Assembly: GCA_044226685.1 (NCBI GenBank)
Contig: JBGAGP010000130.1
Location: 1 to 13,499 of the forward strand
Direction of reading: 5' to 3'
DNA from: Dongia_A sp044226685
GTDB taxonomy: Bacteria; Pseudomonadota; Alphaproteobacteria; Dongiales; Dongiaceae
DNA: 13,499 bases
Shown here: piece by piece, positions 7,608 through 13,499 of the stretch
Layout of the letters: each line of letters starts with the position of its first letter
How positions within the stretch are numbered: the stretch's first letter is position 1
Translations under genes and position numbers: made by a program
Notes under the pieces: model-generated
Databases searched by the model: none
What the model was told of the DNA's origin: nothing
The model's input: only the letters and a program-made list of their open reading frames with translations

Positions 7608-8288
7608 CTACCAGGCCGCCACGCCGGTCAGCTTCTCGTGCCCGCCGGCGATCAGCGCGACATAGAGCAGCAGCGCGGCGCCGCCACGCAGCCAGCCGAT
7701 CTCGGCCCAGCGCAAACGGGCGCGACCCTGCAGCAGCGCCAGGAACGGCAGGTTCGATGAGCGCGCGGTGAAATCCGCCCAGGCGGCGGCCCCCCATTTC
7801 GCCCGCTGCTTGGCCTCGATGCGCGGCAGGAAGGCGAGCGCCAGGATGGCGAAGCAGAGGAAGCGCAGCGCCTGCGCCGTGTCGCCCACCACCGCGAGGT
7901 GCGCCAGCGACCACAGGCCGAGGCCCCACATCACCGGGTTGCGGGTGATGGCGAGCACGCCCACCACCTCGCGCCGCGCCACCCGCGCCGGCGCCATGGT
8001 CGCGGTCGGATTGTTCTGGCTGAAGCCGCAGACCAGCAGCAGCAGCGCCACCGGCATGACCAGCAGCGGCACGACGTGGGTCCAGGATGGCGGCTGCCAG
8101 TAGACAACGGCCGGCGCGGCATCCAGCGCCCAGCCGATCCACAGCAGTTGCAGGATGGCGAGCGCGCCATAGCCCCAGAGATAGGGTCTTTCGCCGAGCG
8201 CCCGCACCAGGAAGCCGCGCAGGGGCTGCTCGGCCAGCGCCACATGGGTGCCGAGGAAGACCGTCAGGGCCAGGACGAGGGATGTCAT
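7608..8288 (-). CDS. NnrU family membrane protein
   Basis: This 226-residue integral membrane protein has about six hydrophobic segments. It carries the NnrU signature around ITRNPVMWGLGLWSLAHL (113-130), which resembles the motif of isoprenylcysteine methyltransferase-like membrane enzymes, and an earlier WxPPSWTHVVPLLVMP region. NnrU was named from nitric-oxide/nitrite metabolism clusters, but many alphaproteobacteria carry members outside denitrification loci, and no nitrogen oxide gene is visible here. The biochemical function is unknown. The ATG has only a weak AGGG just before it. The J-domain gene ends 62 bp upstream on the same strand, so a shared transcript is possible. Confidence 0.85.
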   Translation of the reverse strand: MTSLVLALTVFLGTHVALAEQPLRGFLVRALGERPYLWGYGALAILQLLWIGWALDAAPAVVYWQPPSWTHVVPLLVMPVALLLLVCGFSQNNPTATMAPARVARREVVGVLAITRNPVMWGLGLWSLAHLAVVGDTAQALRFLCFAILALAFLPRIEAKQRAKWGAAAWADFTARSSNLPFLALLQGRARLRWAEIGWLRGGAALLLYVALIAGGHEKLTGVAAW

Positions 8289-8350
8289 GGGCCCTATACG
8301 GACTGTGGGGCGGATCGGATGACCGCGCAGTGCGCGTCAGGCGGCGCGGG

Positions 8351-8815
8351 TCAGGCGGCTGGGTCCTTGGCGGCGGCTTCCTTGCGCGCCTGGCGGATCT
8401 TGCGGTAGGCGTCGTTCAGCAGCGCCGCCCGGCGGGTCGCCATTTCCAGGAATTCCGGCGGCAGGCCCAGCGTATGTACGCGGTCGGGATGCACCGCGCT
8501 GACCGCCCGATGATAGGCTTCCTTGACCGCCGCGTCGCTCGCATCGGGTTCGACACCCAGCAGCACATAGGGATCGGTGGACTCGGTGTGATGGATACTG
8601 TCGATCGGGGTCAGCCTGCGGATCTGCGTCTTCGCCACCATCATGAAGGTGCCATCCGGCCGCTCGAAGGGCAGGAAATCGCGTTCGTCGTTGAGGGTGT
8701 CGCTGATCCGCTCGACCGGCGAGACGAACATGTAGACCAGCTCGTCGCCCTCGCCGGTGTCGAGCGCGACGGCGATCTTCTTCCTGGTTCGCTTGTTGCG
8801 GTTGGCGTCGAGCAA
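8351..8815 (-). CDS. Type III J-domain protein with an N-terminal beta domain
   Basis: The C-terminal half of this 154-residue protein is a J domain (about 81-140). It reads DPYVLLGVEPDAS, then a helix with KEAYHRAV, the diagnostic HPD (109-111) and LLNDAYRKI. J domains stimulate the ATPase of DnaK-type Hsp70 chaperones. The Gly/Phe and zinc regions of DnaJ are missing, so this is a specialised co-chaperone. The N-terminal part (about 10-70) has a pattern reminiscent of small beta domains with RISDTLND and FLPF, perhaps a client-binding unit; I hold that loosely. The only usable start in frame is the TTG at 8813-8815, preceded by GAGG five bases away; an in-frame TGA lies 12 codons further upstream. 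It probably precedes NnrU in one transcript. Confidence 0.8.
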   Translation of the reverse strand: MLDANRNKRTRKKIAVALDTGEGDELVYMFVSPVERISDTLNDERDFLPFERPDGTFMMVAKTQIRRLTPIDSIHHTESTDPYVLLGVEPDASDAAVKEAYHRAVSAVHPDRVHTLGLPPEFLEMATRRAALLNDAYRKIRQARKEAAAKDPAA

Positions 8816-8900
8816 GGCGGCCTCGTTCCCGGACAGGCGGCCGCCCGATCATGCGCTACCGCCCCAGCGAACCCTAGGCAGCCAAGTCTTTCCAACTGGT

Positions 8901-8923
8901 AAAAGGGGGCTGGCCCCGCCCCC
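8901..8923 (-). terminator. Intrinsic terminator of the XRE-cupin gene
   Basis: Read on the minus strand, GGGGGC pairs with GCCCCC across a 7-base loop and is followed directly by TTTT. The hairpin begins 12 bases past the regulator's stop. A short alternative stem, CCCGC/GCGGG, overlaps its upstream side (8921-8935). It should isolate the regulator from the J-domain/NnrU genes downstream. Confidence 0.6.
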
Positions 8924-8935
8924 GCAAAGCGCGGG

Positions 8936-9607
8936 TCAATAGAGCGGCGGCGAGGTGATCCACAGCACCCGGGTCAGCACGTTGCCGGGATTCTCGAAGC
9001 GGTGGACCTTGGTCGACAGGAAGCGGAAGGAATCGCCCTGGCTGAGGGTGCGCCTGGCGCCCTCGATCCACAGGTTGAGGATGCCCTCCTGGACATAGCC
9101 GCATTCCTCGCCGGCATGGGAATAGCCGCCCTCGCCGGAGCCGGCGCCGGGCTCGATCTCCACCAGCAGCATCTGCAGATTGCCCGGCTGCAGCGGCGAG
9201 GCCAGCCGCTTCACCACCCCGGCCTTGCTGTAGACGATGCTCTGCCGCGCGCTGGCGCGCACCACATAGGGATCGTCCGGCAGGCCGCTCTCGGCGTGCA
9301 GGTCCAGAAGCCACCCGGCACTGATGTCCAGCGCCTTGGACAGCAGGCAGAGCGTGCGGATCGAGGGCACCGACAGGCCGCGCTCCATCTCGCTCAGGTT
9401 GCCGACCGAGATCTCCACCTCCGCGGCCAGCTCGCTCAGCGACAGGCCCTTGGCCAGGCGCAGGTCGCGGATGTGCTTGCCGACCCGGAGCTCGAGATCG
9501 GCCAGCGGATCGTCGGCCGGATTGAACACCAGCGCGGTCTTGCGCGGCGGCACGGCCGCCGGCTTCGGCGCCGGCTTGGCTTTCAGAGCGGGCTTGGCTT
9601 TCGGCAT
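8936..9607 (-). CDS. XRE family HTH-cupin transcriptional regulator, PuuR-like
   Basis: The protein has 223 residues. A Lys/Ala/Pro-rich, probably disordered N-terminal stretch (2-23) is followed by an HTH_3 DNA-binding domain (about 43-97; RDLRLAKGLSLSELA, then GNLSEMERGLSVPS) and a C-terminal cupin (about 145-216) with HAGEECGYVQEG and GDSFRF...HRFENPGN. The cupin keeps H164, E167 or E168, and H202 as possible metal or ligand residues. E. coli PuuR has the same architecture and represses putrescine catabolism. It lies just downstream of a polyamine-type importer on the same strand, so that importer is the obvious target. I chose the ATG at 9605-9607; an upstream ATG (9640) would start inside the palindrome region and adds an unlikely MGSCCEEARSS. 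The ribosome binding site is weak at either start. Confidence 0.85.
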   Translation of the reverse strand: MPKAKPALKAKPAPKPAAVPPRKTALVFNPADDPLADLELRVGKHIRDLRLAKGLSLSELAAEVEISVGNLSEMERGLSVPSIRTLCLLSKALDISAGWLLDLHAESGLPDDPYVVRASARQSIVYSKAGVVKRLASPLQPGNLQMLLVEIEPGAGSGEGGYSHAGEECGYVQEGILNLWIEGARRTLSQGDSFRFLSTKVHRFENPGNVLTRVLWITSPPLY

Positions 9608-9642
9608 CGAGGATCTCGCTTCTTCACAACATGACCCCATCC

Positions 9643-9741
9643 GTCATGGTCGGACTTGGTCCGACCATCCACGAGTTTCGATCAGCGCCTCAGACCGGCG
9701 GATGCAGACTCGTGGATGGCCGGGCTAAACCCGGCCATGAC
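9643..9741. repeat. REP/BIME-like pair of inverted palindromes
   Basis: Two 34-bp palindromic units, 9643-9676 and 9708-9741, are inverted copies of each other around a 31-bp spacer. Both end in the common outer sequence CCATCCACGAGT and begin with GTCATGG. The first contains a perfect hairpin, ATGGTCGGAC-TTG-GTCCGACCAT; the second has ATGGCCGGG-CTAAA-CCCGGCCAT. The inner bases differ but compensate, so each stem is preserved. Palindromes of this GTCATGGCCGGG/CCATCCACG type are scattered through many alphaproteobacterial genomes. It lies between the end of the binding-protein gene and the regulator gene, where it could stop 3' exonucleases or end transcription. Confidence 0.85.
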
Positions 9742-9772
9742 GAAGGAGTGGTGGAGGGAACGAAGGCGACGA

Positions 9773-10960
9773 TCAGCCGCCCGCCTTCACCTCTTCGAAC
9801 ATCTTCGAGATCTTGTCGCTGTTGTGGATGGTCTTGATGAAGATGGTGCTGCGCAGCATGGCGTCGGGATCGGCCGGCAGGCGCAGCTCCTCCAGTGTCG
9901 CCGGCGCCACCGCGCCCATCGAATCCTTGCTCGACGCGCCGTAGCCGTAATTCTCCACCAGCCACTTGCCCGGCTCGGTGCCGAGGCGCGCGTTGATGAA
10001 GTCATAGGCCAGGTCCTTGTGCGGCGTGTCCTTGATCATCACGTAGCCGCAGACCCAGGTCATCATGCCTTCTTTGGGGTTCATGTACTCGACCTTGATC
10101 CCCTGCTTCTTCAGCGCGACGGCGGAGGCGTTCCAGGTCATCGCCGCGACCAGCTCGCCGGAGGCCAGCGCCTGCTCCACCGAGGTCATGTCGGTGGTGT
10201 ACATCTTCACGATCTCGCGCTGCTTCACCAGCTCTTCCTTGACCTTGGCGATGGCCGCGTCGTCCATGTTGAAGGGGTCGACGCCGGCCAGCACGGCCGC
10301 GACCAGCGGCGTGTCGTGGATCGAATCGATGGTCGCCACCTTGCCCGCGTATTTCGGGTCCCAGAGCAGCTTCCAGCTCTGTTCCGCGTCGGGGATCAGG
10401 TCGGTGCGGTAGGTGATGGAGACGTTGCCCCAGTCCCACGGCACCATCCACAGCTTGTCGCCGTCCTCGACGCCGGGCAGGTCGCGGAACACCGGGAACA
10501 CCTTGTCCCAGTTCTTGATCCTGGCCTTTTCCATCGGCTCGATCAGGCCGGCTTCCTTCCAGTGCTCCAGCTTGTCGTAGCAGGGATGGGCGATGTCGGG
10601 CTTGAAGCCGGCCTTCACCTTGGTGAAGGCTTCGTCGTCGTCGCCGAACATGGTGGCGCTGAAGGCGCCGGGATGCTGGGCGTCGAAGTCCTTCTGCAGG
10701 TCCGGCACCTCGTAGCCGCTCCAGGTGAAGTAGTTGAGCTTGTCGCCTTCCGCCGGCGCCGGCGCGGGGGCCGCGGTCGAGGCCGTCTCGGTACTGGCGG
10801 CCGGCGCGCTTTCGGTGGCGGCGGGCGCCGCTTCCGTCGCCGCGGGGGCGGCGGTTTCGGCCGCCTGCTCCGCCTTCTTCTCCTCGCCGCAGGCGGCGAG
10901 CAGAAGGCCGATGGAGAGCATCGCCGTCGTGCTCGACAGCGTCAGTCTTCGGATATGCAT
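9773..10960 (-). CDS. Polyamine-type ABC transporter substrate-binding lipoprotein (PotD/PotF family)
   Basis: The protein has 395 residues. It opens with a lipoprotein signal peptide whose lipobox LAAC gives C24 as the lipidated residue, then an unusual 45-residue linker of Ala, Glu, Thr, Ser and Pro (about 25-72), then a binding protein of the spermidine/putrescine family. YFTWSGYE (77-84), MTWNASA (274-280) and MMTWVCG (299-305) align with pocket segments of PotD. The pocket is not canonical: the position expected to be Asp257 in E. coli PotD (WMD) is Cys here (C304), and the DDARE segment reads DSIHD. Its ligand may therefore not be spermidine. AAAGGAG precedes the ATG at 8 bases; a longer open frame upstream is a shadow of the permease gene. 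It lies 59 bp downstream of the second permease gene. Confidence 0.88.
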   Translation of the reverse strand: MHIRRLTLSSTTAMLSIGLLLAACGEEKKAEQAAETAAPAATEAAPAATESAPAASTETASTAAPAPAPAEGDKLNYFTWSGYEVPDLQKDFDAQHPGAFSATMFGDDDEAFTKVKAGFKPDIAHPCYDKLEHWKEAGLIEPMEKARIKNWDKVFPVFRDLPGVEDGDKLWMVPWDWGNVSITYRTDLIPDAEQSWKLLWDPKYAGKVATIDSIHDTPLVAAVLAGVDPFNMDDAAIAKVKEELVKQREIVKMYTTDMTSVEQALASGELVAAMTWNASAVALKKQGIKVEYMNPKEGMMTWVCGYVMIKDTPHKDLAYDFINARLGTEPGKWLVENYGYGASSKDSMGAVAPATLEELRLPADPDAMLRSTIFIKTIHNSDKISKMFEEVKAGG

Positions 10961-11019
10961 GACAATCTCCTTTGCTGGTCGTTCAAGTCGTTGGATTTCA
11001 GACTCACGCATGGAATACC

Positions 11020-11886
11020 TCAGGACGCCACCCGGGGACCGCGGCGCCGCAGCCATTCGCTGAGCACCACCAGCACCAGGGTGGCGCCCAGCACCACCGA
11101 GCCCAGCGCCAGGATCATCGGCAGCGTGGTGGGGAAGCGGAGCTGGCCCCAGATGTAGAGCGGCAGGGTCTGTTCCGGCCCCGACAGGAAGAAGGCCACC
11201 ACGAACTCGTCGAAAGAGGTGGTGAAGCAGAGGATGAAGGAGGAGGCGATGGCCGAGAGGCTGAGCGGCAGGGTGATGACGAAGAAGGTCTTGCGCTCGT
11301 TGGCGCCGAGGTCGAGTGCTGCCTCCTCCAGCGCCGGGTCGAGATCGACGAAGCGGCTCAGCATCACCGACACGCTCAAGGGGGTGCACACCACCACATG
11401 CCCGCAGGCGATCGCCCACAGCGAGTTGTCGAAACCCAGCGCGCGCAGCAGCACCAGCATGGCGATGCCGAGGATGACGGCGGGAATCAGCAGCGGCAGG
11501 TTGGCCAGCACCGAGATCGGCTTGGCCAGCGGCAGACGGAAGCGCACGATGGCGAAGGCGCCCAGCGTGCCGAAGACGGTCGCCAGCGTGGCCGCGAACA
11601 GGCCGACGGTGAAGCTGTTGCCGGCCGCCTGCAGCAGCGGGCCGTTCGCCGCCATCTTCTCGTACCAGACGATGGTGAAGCCCTTCAGCGGAAAGGCCAC
11701 GTAGATGCCGTCATTCAGGCTGAACAGCAGGATGAAGAAGGACGGCAGATAGAGCAGCGCGGCGAACAGCGGCACATAGGCCTGGAGCCAGCGCCGCTCC
11801 ACCAGGTCGAGCGCGTAAGGCACCTTCCGGCGTCGCCCGGTGGCGGCGTCCGGACCCGTGGTCATGCTGGCGCCGCGCGCGGTCAT
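11020..11886 (-). CDS. Polyamine-type ABC transporter permease, PotC/PotI-like
   Basis: This 288-residue inner-membrane permease has about six transmembrane helices after a basic cytoplasmic N-terminus of some 33 residues. The EAA loop that docks on the ATPase is textbook: EEAALDLGANERKTFFVITL, followed by PLSL. It belongs to the ABC-2-subunit polyamine/iron family, with FSLNDGIYVAFPLKGFTIVWYEKM resembling PotC. The ATG overlaps the stop of the upstream permease by 4 bp (ATGA), and GGGGGGC lies just upstream, so I keep this start over a Met seven codons further in, which has no ribosome binding site. It forms the membrane channel with the next gene; the ATPase is not in the window. Confidence 0.9.
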   Translation of the reverse strand: MTARGASMTTGPDAATGRRRKVPYALDLVERRWLQAYVPLFAALLYLPSFFILLFSLNDGIYVAFPLKGFTIVWYEKMAANGPLLQAAGNSFTVGLFAATLATVFGTLGAFAIVRFRLPLAKPISVLANLPLLIPAVILGIAMLVLLRALGFDNSLWAIACGHVVVCTPLSVSVMLSRFVDLDPALEEAALDLGANERKTFFVITLPLSLSAIASSFILCFTTSFDEFVVAFFLSGPEQTLPLYIWGQLRFPTTLPMILALGSVVLGATLVLVVLSEWLRRRGPRVAS

Positions 11887-12752
11887 GCCGCCCCCCGCGC
11901 CGGCCGGCGATAGAGCCTGGCGCCGCCGGCGATCAGCGCCAGCAGCACGCCGATGGAGAGGATCACGGTGACCGAGAGCGCCGAGCCCGCCGGCCAGTCA
12001 TTCGCCTTGCCGAATTGCGCCTGGATCAAATTGCCGATCATGGTGCCGCCGGGCCCGCCGACCAGGGTCGGGGTGATGTAGTCGCCGACCGTCGGCACGA
12101 AGATGAGCAGCGCCGCGGCGATCACGCCCGGCATCGACAGCGGCAGGGTGATCTGGCGGAAATTGGCGAAGGGCCGGGCGCCCAGATCGCTTGCCGATTC
12201 GACCAGCGACTTGTCGATGCGCTCCAGCGCCACGTAGATCGGCAGCACGGCGAAGGCGAGATAGGCGTGGGTCAGCGCCACCACCACCGAGAACGAGTTG
12301 TAGACCAGGAACTGCAGCGGCGCCTCGATCAGGCCCGCGGTCTTCAGCGCCGAGTTCACCACGCCGTTGAAGCCGAGGATGATCTTCCAGGCGAAGATGC
12401 GCAGCAGGTACGAGGTGAAGAAGGGCGCGGTGATCAGCACCAGCATCAGCGCCTTGTGCCGCCCGCCCTTGAAGGCGATGAAATAGGCGACCGGATAGGA
12501 CATCAGCAAGGTGGCCGCGGTGACCGCCGCCGAGATCGCGATCGACCGCGCCAGCACGCGCCAGAACAGCGGCTGCAGCACGTTCTCGCGATAGGCCGTC
12601 AGGGTGAATTCGGTGAACAGCAGCGTCGGGTCGACCCGCTGCAGGCTCAGCGCCACGATCAGCGCCAGCGACAGCAGCACCACCAGCACCGCCGAGATGC
12701 CGAGCGGCGCCAGCATCAAATACTGGCCGATACGATTGTCGCTCCGGACCAT
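11883..12752 (-). CDS. Polyamine-type ABC transporter permease, PotB/PotH-like
   Basis: This 289-residue permease has about six transmembrane helices. PVAYFIAFKGG, the characteristic TAPFFTSYLLRIFAWKIIL and TLVGGPGGTMIGNLIQAQFG are typical of PotB/PotH. The EAA loop is a variant, VESASDLGARPFANFRQITL followed by PLSMPG, as expected for this half of the pair. The ATG is preceded by GAAGGGGC. This is the first gene of the minus-strand importer operon, and the gene before it runs the other way. Importers of this type normally include a PotA/PotG ATPase and often encode it first; here it is missing, so the ATPase would have to come from another locus. Confidence 0.9.
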   Translation of the reverse strand: MVRSDNRIGQYLMLAPLGISAVLVVLLSLALIVALSLQRVDPTLLFTEFTLTAYRENVLQPLFWRVLARSIAISAAVTAATLLMSYPVAYFIAFKGGRHKALMLVLITAPFFTSYLLRIFAWKIILGFNGVVNSALKTAGLIEAPLQFLVYNSFSVVVALTHAYLAFAVLPIYVALERIDKSLVESASDLGARPFANFRQITLPLSMPGVIAAALLIFVPTVGDYITPTLVGGPGGTMIGNLIQAQFGKANDWPAGSALSVTVILSIGVLLALIAGGARLYRRPARGAA

Positions 12753-12923
12753 TGCCGCCCCTTCAGGGTCGCGGCTCGCTTCCCTGTGCCGCCCATCGAA
12801 CCATCAGGATAGCGAAAGGGTCAAGATATTTTCGCGGACGTGAAATCAGACATCGGCGTGCAATTGACCTGCGTCGCCCCGGCAACGTTCCCTGCTGGTA
12901 TTCGCAACTGAGGGGGGGATGAC

Positions 12924-13274
12924 ATGGCATTTCGCGACGACGTGACCACTTTGGAACACCAGTTCCTCGCCGCCTATCAGCGCGGCGACGCCGCTGGGGC
13001 CTGCGCGACCTATACCGAGGACGCCTACTACCTGGTGCCCGGCCAGGCGCCGGTGCATGGAAGGGCCGCCATCGAGGCGGTCACCGCGCGGGATATCGCG
13101 AGCGGACTGAAGATCACGCGGCTGACCGCGTTCCACGCCGAGGCAAGCGGCGATCTGGGTTATGCGCTGGAGACCTATGGCAGCAGCGCCGGCGACGGCG
13201 TGGCGATGCTGACCTATCGCCGCGGCGCGGACGGCGCCTGGCGGATCTGCGCCGAGGCCTTCCTCAGTGCGTAG
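12924..13274 (+). CDS. SnoaL/DUF4440-like NTF2-fold protein
   Basis: This small 116-residue protein has the pattern of a cone-shaped NTF2-like domain. An N-terminal helix (LEHQFLAAYQRGDAAGACAT) leads to YTEDAYYLVPGQAPVHGRAA, then an alternating beta region that includes YALETYGSSA, MLTYRRGADGAWRICAEAF and the end of the protein. DUF4440/SnoaL-like proteins include isomerases, hydrolases and ligand binders, and their substrate rarely follows from sequence. The ATG is preceded by a strong GAGGGGGGG. It lies 171 bp from the divergent importer operon and converges with folD with 6 bp between their stops. The intergenic region to its left holds no obvious promoter pair. Confidence 0.8.
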   Translation: MAFRDDVTTLEHQFLAAYQRGDAAGACATYTEDAYYLVPGQAPVHGRAAIEAVTARDIASGLKITRLTAFHAEASGDLGYALETYGSSAGDGVAMLTYRRGADGAWRICAEAFLSA

Positions 13275-13280
13275 AACTGC

Positions 13281-13499
13281 CTATTCCGGCAGCTTCACCC
13301 CATGCTGCCGGCAGGCGGCAATCAGGGTGTTGTTGAGCAGCAGCGCGATGGTCATCGGGCCGACGCCGCCCGGCACCGGGGTGATGGCCGAGGCCTTGGG
13401 ATAGCAGCTGGCGTAGTCGACATCGCCCACCAGCTTGCCCTTGCCGTCCTTCTCGATGCGGTTGATGCCGACATCGATGACGACGGCGCCGTCCTTGAT
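13281..13499 (-). CDS. folD: Bifunctional methylenetetrahydrofolate dehydrogenase/cyclohydrolase FolD, C-terminal part
   Basis: The gene is cut by the right edge of the window. The visible 72 residues read DGAVVIDVGINR, then GDVDY, then the FolD signature PVPGGVGPMTIALLLNNT, and end in CRQHGVKLPE before a TAG. FolD interconverts methylene-, methenyl- and formyl-tetrahydrofolate in the cytosol with NADP+; the signature belongs to the nucleotide-binding domain, and full proteins are about 285-300 residues. A CCGGCAGC/GCTGCCGG inverted repeat (13286-13293 and 13304-13311) falls inside the last codons and could form a hairpin at the end of the message, though no T run follows on the minus strand. 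Confidence 0.95.
   Translation of the reverse strand: MKDGAVVIDVGINRIEKDGKGKLVGDVDYASCYPKASAITPVPGGVGPMTIALLLNNTLIAACRQHGVKLPE

Noticed and set aside
8276..8300. TATA-like sequence just before the NnrU start, suggesting a leaderless transcript
   Set aside because: No matching -35 box was found at a proper distance.
9656..11158. Plus-strand open frame of 500 codons
   Set aside because: It runs through the palindrome pair and opposite the binding-protein gene; His/Val/Gly/Arg-rich composition without motifs.
12015..12812. Plus-strand open frame of 265 codons rich in Arg, Gln, His and Asp
   Set aside because: It is the shadow of the PotB-like permease, with typical antisense composition.
12753..12923. 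Divergent promoters between the importer operon and the SnoaL-like gene
   Set aside because: TTGACC occurs on both strands (for example in CAATTGACCTGCG), but no acceptable -10 box lies 16-18 bases downstream of either.

Overview
The window is about 66% GC with strongly GC-biased third codon positions. Its genes (argG, folD, htpG, an NnrU family protein, a PAS_5 protein, encapsulated-ferritin-like EncFtn) suggest an alphaproteobacterium, most likely a Rhodospirillales-type lineage. That placement is inferred from gene content and protein style, not from a search. Both edges cut a gene: the 3' end of htpG on the left and the 3' end of folD on the right.

Layout. (1) 1-751: the htpG tail converges with a small minus-strand EncFtn-type ferritin. 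(2) 929-5232: a tight plus-strand cluster of a 3-hydroxyacyl-CoA dehydrogenase family protein, a divergent Lgt-like integral membrane protein, a Cys-rich radical SAM enzyme of the COG1964 / tetraether-synthase (Tes, MJ0619) type, a small two-helix membrane protein and a TPR lipoprotein. The first three overlap or nearly overlap, so they are probably co-transcribed. The content points to lipid or membrane chemistry. (3) 5233-5868: a 13-bp tandem repeat, a minus-strand 78-aa protein of unknown function, and about 300 bp of GC-rich DNA ending in a good sigma70-like promoter for argG. (4) 5869-8815: argG and a PAS_5 protein converge with a minus-strand pair, a J-domain protein and an NnrU membrane protein. 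(5) 8901-12752: a minus-strand polyamine-type ABC importer (two permeases, then a lipoprotein binding protein), a REP/BIME-like double palindrome, and a PuuR-like XRE-cupin regulator followed by an intrinsic terminator. No ATPase gene is present beside the importer. (6) 12924-13499: a small SnoaL/DUF4440-like protein converging with the folD tail.

The most interesting unit is the 929-5232 cluster. A radical SAM enzyme of a family that couples lipid tails in archaea is translationally coupled to an Lgt paralogue lacking some expected active-site residues, with an acyl-CoA-type dehydrogenase upstream and a lipoprotein downstream. A bacterial lipid-modifying pathway is a reasonable but unproven reading. 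Second is the EncFtn gene, which keeps the ferroxidase residues but has neither a recognisable encapsulin-targeting tail nor a neighbouring encapsulin gene.
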